Positions 58,201-64,000 of a DNA stretch of 64,000 nucleotides are shown here, one piece after another. A program made the position numbers and the translations under genes. Position 1 is the first letter of the stretch, and each line of letters opens with the position of its first letter. The notes beneath the pieces are model-generated. The model was not told the DNA's origin. It did not search any database and saw nothing but the letters and a program-made list of their open reading frames with translations. This DNA is from Cristatella mucedo. Its lineage: Eukaryota > Bryozoa > Phylactolaemata > Cristatellidae. The stretch is from contig WPIO01000012.1 of the NCBI GenBank assembly GCA_009760855.2, positions 252,001 to 316,000 of the forward strand. The letters run 5' to 3'.

Positions 58201-61037
58201 TGGCCACTCCTCTAGATAAGTCTTGGAGCCAGCACCACGCTGCCTGCCGTGCCACTGGAGAAGGGGGATGGATAGCATCTGAGAAGGAAGAGGAGGGCGA
58301 GGAAAGGTGGGGGGGAGGAGAGGTGGAAGAGGAGAGGTGGAAGAGGAGAGGTGGAAGAAAAGGAGGAGAAACACAGAAGCAGCGACACAGAAGGTGGCGA
58401 GCGAGCGAACGAACGGCTTCCTCAGCCGACGGACGAGGCGATCCACTCACCCGAACTGCCGCACAGCGACGAACACAGTGACTCGCTGCGCAATGCTCCT
58501 CCACGCTCTCCGGCATTGGACAGCTTCGACTCGCGTCTGGCCTCGACTGCCGTCGCCGCCGCCGCCGCCGCCGTAGCGGAAGCAGCCCTCGCCCTGCAGG
58601 GGCCGTTCTCTTTGTACTCGGCCAGCTCGCTGGTCAAGGCGTCGAAGCGCAGCCCTGCAACCGACGCCGGCTGCTGACGGCGAAGGTCGGAGCACGGAGC
58701 GTCCAGCAGGGCCTCGGCACCGGCCCGCGGGCGGCCCGGCGTGCGGCTACTCACTCATCGCTGAGCAGTCCTGCTGGCTGCTGAGGAGAAGCTTAGAAAT
58801 GGCCGACTTGTCTCGCGTCAGCAGGTCAATCTGGCGCGTCAGCTCGGCCACCAGCTCCTTCTTCTGCGCATAGTACAGCTGGAGAGGCGAATGAAGCACG
58901 CTCGCCAGGAGCGCTCTCTCCAGGAGCAATCGGAGCGCAGAGCGCGCGCGTGCGCCAAGCGATGCCTGGCACACGCTCGGGCGTCGCCTGGCTACGCGCA
59001 CGGGCGTGGGCCGCATGGCCCAGCGGCAGCAGGAGAAGGCAGAAAAAAGGACAAGTTGGAGAAGTGGCAATGGCGGTCACCTACTCGGTAAGTGTCTACA
59101 GTTTTCTTGGCTTCATCGAACTTCGCCTGAAGAGCTTTGACCTGAAACGAATAAAACCTCAGATCATCTACAGCAGCCGTAAACGCACCAAACGTCTGAG
59201 CCGACCGGTGAGCGAGCATCACGCCTCGCTCGGTCCGTGTCAGCCACCGACTAATCACCGGATGCACCGGCGACAGCCTTTCCTGCGTTACCGCCCACTC
59301 GACCACGTGAGCCACTCTCGAAGCCTTGGACGGTGCACGTGAGCGCGCTAGACGGGTTTCCTCCTGGACGAGGGCAAGCCGGGTCACGAACACGGACGAA
59401 CCCAAAGCGATACACGGGGGGGGGGGGTTGGGGGGTAGTTGGAGGAGGGGGTAGAAGTAGAAGGCCGAACGGGAGCACACTGTCTGGTTCATGTCGATTC
59501 TGCCGGGAGCACCACGTGGTCCGTATGGATTTGGAGGGGGTGGAGGCAGGAAGGACACAGGACACGAGCCGTGCAGCCCACGCGCAGGGCAATGCGAGGT
59601 GAATGCCGAAACGCACATGCAGGCGGAAAGAAGAACCGCACGGTCCACGAACCTATATCTTATCGGTTTGTACAATGGGTACATCGGTATCCGTGCAGGC
59701 CTCGCGGACGAGCCGCCTCGGACCCTCGACTGCAAGCTGCAGCCACCTGTCACTATTTCACTGTTTCGAGCATCGCAAATGCATCTGGCATACTCGGATG
59801 TCTCAGCAGGACAGTATTCAAAACGTCACAATCTGCCTGTGTAAGCATCGTATCTACAAATATGTGCCCAGCCACTCTCACAACAGTCCCTCCAAAGGCA
59901 CTCGGATCGGCCTTCCAAAGGCGGCAGAGGTGGTGACAGCACGTGACGTGAGCGTGCTGCTGGTTCCAAACGACGACGCTATCCTGACTACGGCTAGCCC
60001 GAAAGGCACACACGGAAGTGCAGCACAGATCCGTTAGGCCAGCGAGCTAATTTCTGACAGTGTAGCGTAGCGAGCATAGCATCCAAGCATCACCCGATAT
60101 CATCAGCCATGCCGCCCATCTCGCTCGGCCCACCTCGGCCACCGAGCCTCAGCCCAGCTAAGTAAGGTGCTTGCACTTCAGGCACGAGGCTTGCAGGTTC
60201 GAATTCCCCCAGCAAGCAATCATTTACTGACCACTGCGAGTGATTGCTGCTAAGGCTCTTCGGCAAGTATACGTGCTCGATCAGGCGCTCATTACCTTTC
60301 ACTTAAACACGCCGGCGCTCCTGAAACCGAATGAGCCCACGCGGTAGTGGCCTCGAGCAAATGGTGCATGCAAACGAGACCAGTGTATCTATCGCATGCG
60401 AATCTTTAGTTCGCAGGTCAGATGTTCAGCCGGTTCCCAGGTTCCCTTCATTTTCGGTCTCGGTTCCGGCCCCCTTCTCTGCAGCAGGCCACTCTTTCTT
60501 AGACACAGGCAGCTCCTTGGTTTAAAATCTTGACCGTCTGCTCTCACCGACTGCCGGTGTCACCCTCGCCTACCACACGAGTGAGTCTCCTCGCTCAGCC
60601 ACGCCTGGCGCAGAAGTGCAAAGGGCAGCCTTAGCGTCGGCTAAGTTTGCGTTCGCTGTGATACCAAGCACCCGATGCCACGCGGCTCAAAAGCGGCATC
60701 CCAAGACAAACGACGGAACCGAGGAGAAGGATACCTGCTCGGCCGAGCGCGGCGGCGTGCCTCGGGAGCCGAGCCGCCGCTGCTTGGCTGCAAGCAACGG
60801 CTCGGCGCTCCCTGCAGCGGCTGCTGCACATCGTCGGCTGCTGTCCGCTCTTTGCCTGGTGCCGGGAGCTGCTGAGCGGCGTCTGCTAGCTTGGCTTCCA
60901 GCTCTGCACAGACCTGAAGGGAAAGACGGCAGCGGTTGCACCTGGCGTTGCCGCCATGCTGTGCAGCAGAGGGCGAGAGAGGGAGCACAGCTGAGGGCAA
61001 GACGCGTGCCGTGTGCGTGCGGCACGCTCGGGGCGCA

Positions 61038-61121
<84 letters not shown>

Positions 61122-63321
61122 TTCTCTCTCTCGCCAACAGGCCGGCTGCAGTGGCAGCGGAAGCCCTGACCTGTCTGTGCCGCTCCTGCAGGGCGTCCAT
61201 CTCTTGCGCGGCCCTGCTCCGACAGGCGCCGAGCTCCGCCCGTGTTGCGGCCGCCTCGGCATGCAGGTGCTCGTTGTCGGCGAGCAGGAGAGCGCGCTCG
61301 GCCGTGGCACGATCGAGCTTCTCCTCGAGCACCCTCGATGCCGCGAGCACGGCTGCCACGTCGGCCTTGACCTCCTCGGCCACCAGAAGGACCCGCACGC
61401 CGTCGGCATCGGCGGCGCTCGACTCCGAGGTCTGCGCGGCCGCGCACACGGTCGAGGCACCGCCAGGAGCGGCCGCCTCGACCAGTCGCAGCAGGTCGGC
61501 CACGCAGGCGGCGCACTGCGCCGCGCGGCTCTCGTCGAGTGCCGCGTCCCTCTCGGCCTCGGCCGCTCGCAGCCGGGAGGCGAGCGCATCGCGGTCGTCG
61601 GCCAGCCGAACACGACGCGCCGACTCGCTCGCGAGGTCTGCCCTTGCGGCGCGCAGATCGCCGAGCAGAGCGGAGCACGACTTGTCGGCCGCCGACGCCC
61701 GCCTCTCGGCCTCGTCGAGCCTCGTCTTCGCCAGTCTCTCGAAGCCGGCGACCAGAGCGTCTCTCTCCGCCGCTGCTTCGGCGGCAGCGTGCGTCGCGCG
61801 GTCCTTCTCGGCCGACAGGTCGCTCAGCGCTGCCCGAAGCACTTCACCCTGCTCCCACGCCGCGGCCGCCAAGTCCCTGCTCGTGCCGTCCGCTGCCCGG
61901 ATCGCCGGCTGGTCGGTCTCGCGCAGCCTCTGCTCCGCCTCCTCCGCACGGCGGAGCAGCTCGTCCCGCTCGCTGCCGAGCTCGGCGAAGCTTCGCCGAA
62001 GTTCGCTCAGCTCTGTCTGCAGCAGCCGCTCGCTCTCGGCTCGCCGCCGCTCATCGCCGGCGAGCGTCAAGTCGCGGAGCCGTCGCTCGCGGTCGTCGTC
62101 GACGCTGCTCGGCGGCAGCGACTGCTTCTCGGCGCTTCGGGCGGCCGCGTCAGTGCAGGCCCTCGCCTCGGCGAGCTCGAGCCGCAGACGCTCCGCTTCG
62201 GCGAGCGCGTCGCTCGCTCCGTCGGCGGCCGCCGCTTCGCGCGCCTCCGCTTCGGCAAGCGCGCTCGCCAGGCCGTCTCGCTCGCCGCGAGCCTCGCCCA
62301 GGCGGCGCGCCAAGGCGACCTTGACGAGGCCGAGGCAGACGGCTCGCCTCGTTGACGTCGCGGCCGCCCGAAGCGCCGCCCGCTTGTCGCCCTCGAGCTC
62401 GCCGAAGCGGCTGAGCAGAGCGCCTCGCTCACCCTCCTCCCGAGCGGCTCGCTCGTCGGCGGCCCGCTGCAGGTCGACGAGGCTCTCGGCGAGCGCCGCC
62501 CGCTCGCGCTCGGCGTCTGCTCGAGACCTCGTCGCCTCGTCGAGGCGCGCGGCGAGCCGCGCGGCTTCGGTGCGCAGCTCGAGCGCGATGCCTCGAAGCG
62601 CGTCCCCGTCGCGCCTCGCGGCCGCAATGTCGTCGCTGGCGTGGCGCAGTGCGCCCGTCAGCCGGTCGCACTCGGCCCGCCACTCGCTCGAGCTCGTCGA
62701 CAGCGAGTCTCTTTCGCGGCCGACTGCAGCGGCCGCGTCCTCGGCGTCTCGAAGCCTCAGCGCCAGCTCGGCGTTGGCCCGCAGCAAGTGCGCTGCGGCC
62801 TCGGCCTCGGCACGCCGCTCGCCGTTGGCGGCGTCGAGCTCGTCACGCGAGGCTGCGGCCGCAGCGAGCCGCAAGCTGTCTGCCTCGGACTGCTGTGCGG
62901 CCAGTCGCTCGAGCAGAGCGCAACTCTCGGCTTGAGCCGCCGCCAGCTGGATCGCCAGTGTGTCGCGCTCGCGCTCCAGCACTGCGCCGTGGGCAGCCGC
63001 CGCGGCGTCTCGCTCGCGGGCAGCTCGCAGCGCTTCGTCCAGCCGGCGCTGCAGCTCGGCGGCCTCTCCCCTAGCGGCCGCCTCCTTGGCCTCCGCATCG
63101 GCCAGCGCCTCAGCCAGGCGGCGCGTCTCGGCACGCAGGCGCTCGAGATCTCCACTCGCCGCGACTGCTTCCGTCCTGGCGCGCTCCTCGGCTGCTGCGG
63201 ACGCCTCCTCGAGCAGCCGCAGCTGCTGGCCGGCTCGAGCGTCGGCCTCGAGCGACTGCTGCTTAAGCTGCTCCTGCGCCATGGCGTGGTCGGCTTGCAC
63301 TTGCGAGCACTGCGCGTGCAG
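49504..63321 (-). CDS. NUMA1: NuMA (nuclear mitotic apparatus protein) homologue, 3' part
   Basis: NuMA is a long coiled-coil protein that anchors dynein and microtubules at spindle poles and the cell cortex through LGN/Pins. Exons read on minus: 63321-61171, 60913-60735 (uncertain), 59141-59085, 58878-58755, 58654-58451, 55955-55872, 49841-49525 or to the stop at 49504-49506. The large exon gives 717 residues of Ala/Glu/Arg-rich coiled coil. The next exons continue it (VKALQAKFDEAKK, LYYAQKKELVAEL, LRFDALTSELAEYKEN). The identification rests on the tail: a GTC-EDEP junction followed by DIGRLAELRRRNDLC and RPHLRSAYSIE. This matches vertebrate NuMA's GTCQDEP...NRIAELQQRNRVCPPHLK LGN-binding segment. 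The N-terminal head lies beyond the right edge. One linking exon is missing: the phase after 60735 does not fit 59141. The Ser-rich linker is much shorter than in vertebrates. Confidence 0.82.
49525..49841 (-). CDS. NUMA1: NuMA LGN/Pins-binding exon
   Basis: Completes Cys, then EDEPSPDPEFSDIGRLAELR, RRNDLCRPHLRSAYSIE and a RPSLS, Ala-rich, SPRRRS tail. After AAG comes GTGAGC, a possible donor. Read on, the frame stops at 49504-49506 (KVSCPSC), which may be the true C-terminus. Confidence 0.85.
50128..50815 (-). mobile_element. LINE type 2, 3' fragment (NuMA intron)
   Basis: Reverse of the 39.8-40.4 kb segment: TAATGTAATGTA tail, CCACAAAGACTATGTGGG, TTATCCATACAGGACCTGAGG and GGGAATTGTAATAATCAAACC. 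Confidence 0.85.
50925..54470 (-). mobile_element. Nearly full-length L2-like LINE type 1 (NuMA intron)
   Basis: On minus, an endonuclease region starts near 54030, with a degenerate HLNACLWSSC...ENEWDLFTSTE and a GDFNI motif near 53630. Then comes the linker and RT (RSVSLLPFLSKTVERVV, FQSGCRANHSTESALL near 52450-52640). The active-site box reads YADGTQFY instead of YADD near 52000. The LHWLP-WNSLP region and hairpin tail with ATT repeats follow. A SINE sits inside at 52284-52425. Frameshifts make it inactive. Confidence 0.9.
52284..52425 (-). repeat. tRNA-derived SINE, family 2, copy e, nested in LINE
   Basis: Minus orientation: GAGGCCGTGGGCTCGAGCCCCGTGGC head; tail GAATAGAGATTAAGTTCTCTTGGGGCACTATACAAATGAATTAT. 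The cleanest example of the LINE-like tail. Confidence 0.9.
55226..55270. repeat. (CA)n microsatellite
   Basis: About 22 uninterrupted CA units. Confidence 0.95.
55306..55446 (-). repeat. tRNA-derived SINE, family 2, copy f (decayed)
   Basis: Minus orientation: AGTATAGCACCCAAAGTCAACTTAATCTCTACTGAG (tail side) and GGGTTCGAAAGCAAGATCC (B-box side). Confidence 0.65.
55872..55955 (-). CDS. NUMA1: NuMA exon (Arg/Ser-rich, before LGN-binding segment)
   Basis: CYSRTTRGRSFCASRSACRE then PGAAAGT and the first base of Cys. It resembles vertebrate GYRPTTRSSARRS...GTC. Acceptor CCTCTAG, donor ACCT/GTAAGC, phase 1 to 1, compatible with both neighbours. Confidence 0.7.
55956..56874. other. NuMA intron, nothing firm
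   Basis: Several short open frames on both strands but no supported exon. Confidence 0.35.
56875..57752 (+). mobile_element. LINE type 1, best-preserved 3' third
   Basis: An open 165-codon frame from FVTSRLDFCNSLLTGL through ITPLLADLHWLPVKQRIDFK and YAPKAWNSLPTCVRTSPDL. Then comes the 3' untranslated region with GTAAAGCGCC...AGAGATTAAGTTCTCTGAGGGCGCTTT and (ATT)n at about 57724-57750. The least decayed copy, so probably the youngest. Confidence 0.92.
57753..58450. other. NuMA intron with a purine-rich stretch
   Basis: GGTGGAAGAGGAGA repeats at about 58300-58370. An alternative short terminal exon (58278-58184, minus) is phase-compatible but unlikely. Confidence 0.4.
58451..58654 (-). CDS. 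NUMA1: NuMA exon (end of coiled coil, Ala/Ser linker)
   Basis: LRFDALTSELAEYKENG, then an Ala-rich run and SESLCSSLCGSS. The acceptor GTCGGTTGCAG gives the phase needed (1). Donor GTGAGT, phase 1. Confidence 0.7.
58755..58878 (-). CDS. NUMA1: NuMA exon (41 codons)
   Basis: LYYAQKKELVAELTRQIDLL then TRDKSAISKLLLSSQQDCS. Acceptor TTCGCCTCTCCAG, perfect donor GTGAGT, phase 0 to 1. YY.AKK resembles the end of NuMA's coiled coil. Confidence 0.82.
59085..59141 (-). CDS. NUMA1: NuMA exon (19 codons)
   Basis: VKALQAKFDEAKKTVDTYR after acceptor TTATTCGTTTCAG. Donor CGA/GTAGGT, phase 0 to 0. Coiled coil. Confidence 0.75.
60135..60300 (+). repeat. tRNA-derived SINE, family 1, copy f (NuMA intron)
   Basis: CTTGCAGGTTCGAATTCCCCC B box, a tail with CACTGCGAGTGATTGCTGCTAAGGCTCTTC; diverged from the other copies. 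Confidence 0.65.
60735..60913 (-). CDS. NUMA1: NuMA following exon (uncertain 3' limit)
   Basis: Acceptor CTTTCCCTTCAG in phase 0, coding VCAELEAKLADAAQQLPAPG, then less convincing residues to donor CAG/GTATCC (phase 2). The phase does not meet the next exon found, so either the end is wrong or an exon is unseen. Confidence 0.5.
61040..61132. repeat. (CT)n microsatellite in a NuMA intron
   Basis: About 46 CT units with two TTT interruptions. It fills a third of a 257-bp intron and, on the transcribed strand, is an (AG)n run. Confidence 0.95.
61171..63321 (-). CDS. NUMA1: NuMA large coiled-coil exon
   Basis: Acceptor CCACTTTCAG, 717 codons, donor CAG/GTCAGG, phase 0 at both ends. Starts LHAQCSQVQADHAMAQEQ and ends ALQERHRQ. 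Heptad-like throughout, very GC-rich, dominated by Ala, Glu, Arg, Leu and Asp. A single huge coiled-coil exon also typifies vertebrate NuMA. The open frame continues upstream into GA repeats, but that part is not coding. Confidence 0.85.
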
Positions 63322-63424
63322 CTGAAAGTGGAACCCGCCGGTGGCGGCAGTGGCAGCAAGCACGAGGGGGAGGGGGTGGTTGGCGGTGGTGTGCGCCAGA
63401 GAGGTGCGAGAAGCGGAAGCAGCT

Positions 63425-64000
<576 letters not shown>

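Noticed and set aside
58184-58278. A phase-compatible short terminal exon for NuMA (ending QKP)
   Set aside because: Trp-rich and unlike the family. The exon at 55955 fits the same phase and continues with NuMA-like sequence.
60616-62935. Plus-strand frames of 579 and 640 codons over the NuMA exon
   Set aside because: Antisense shadows in very GC-rich DNA. Composition is Ser/Arg/Leu/Pro without domains, and the minus strand has splice signals and homology.

Overview
This is animal nuclear DNA, probably from an invertebrate. Every gene found is split by GT-AG introns. About a quarter of the window is broken L2/CR1-like LINE copies and tRNA-derived SINEs, with many CT, CA and TA microsatellites. 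I cannot name the species. Exons are GC-rich and introns AT-richer. No tRNA, rRNA, CRISPR array or prokaryotic operon was found.

Four protein genes can be supported. (1) 632-1609 (+) is the last exon of an unidentified, probably transcription-regulatory protein. (2) 15475-4321 (-) is a claudin/PMP22/CACNG-superfamily four-membrane-span gene, pieced together from five exons whose phases agree (about 279-294 aa). (3) 19524-43022 (+) is a complete Integrator complex subunit 4 gene (INTS4): 18 exons, all junction phases agreeing, about 1067 aa. (4) 63321-49504 (-), continuing past the right edge, is the 3' part of a NuMA gene: a long coiled-coil exon, short exons, and the C-terminal LGN/Pins-binding tail. 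INTS4 and NuMA lie tail to tail, about 6.5 kb apart.

Layout: 0-4 kb, end of gene 1 and repeats; 4.3-15.5 kb, claudin-like gene with LINEs and SINEs in its introns; 15.5-19.5 kb, LINE remnants; 19.5-43 kb, INTS4 with repeat-filled introns; 43-49.5 kb, mostly unassigned; 49.5-63.3 kb, NuMA, whose largest intron holds a nearly full-length LINE; 63.4-64 kb, a large CT/GA inverted repeat.

The most striking observation is in INTS4. The intron after the exon coding GACGAFVHGLEDEFY starts with GTGAGG, and that splice donor is the first unit of an 18-bp minisatellite (27149-27847, 38 full copies plus one partial). Almost every unit is another GTGAG donor in the same phase with an open frame, so the gene carries dozens of candidate in-frame 5' splice sites in a row. 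A second notable point is that one SINE family shares the 3' hairpin tail of the resident LINE.
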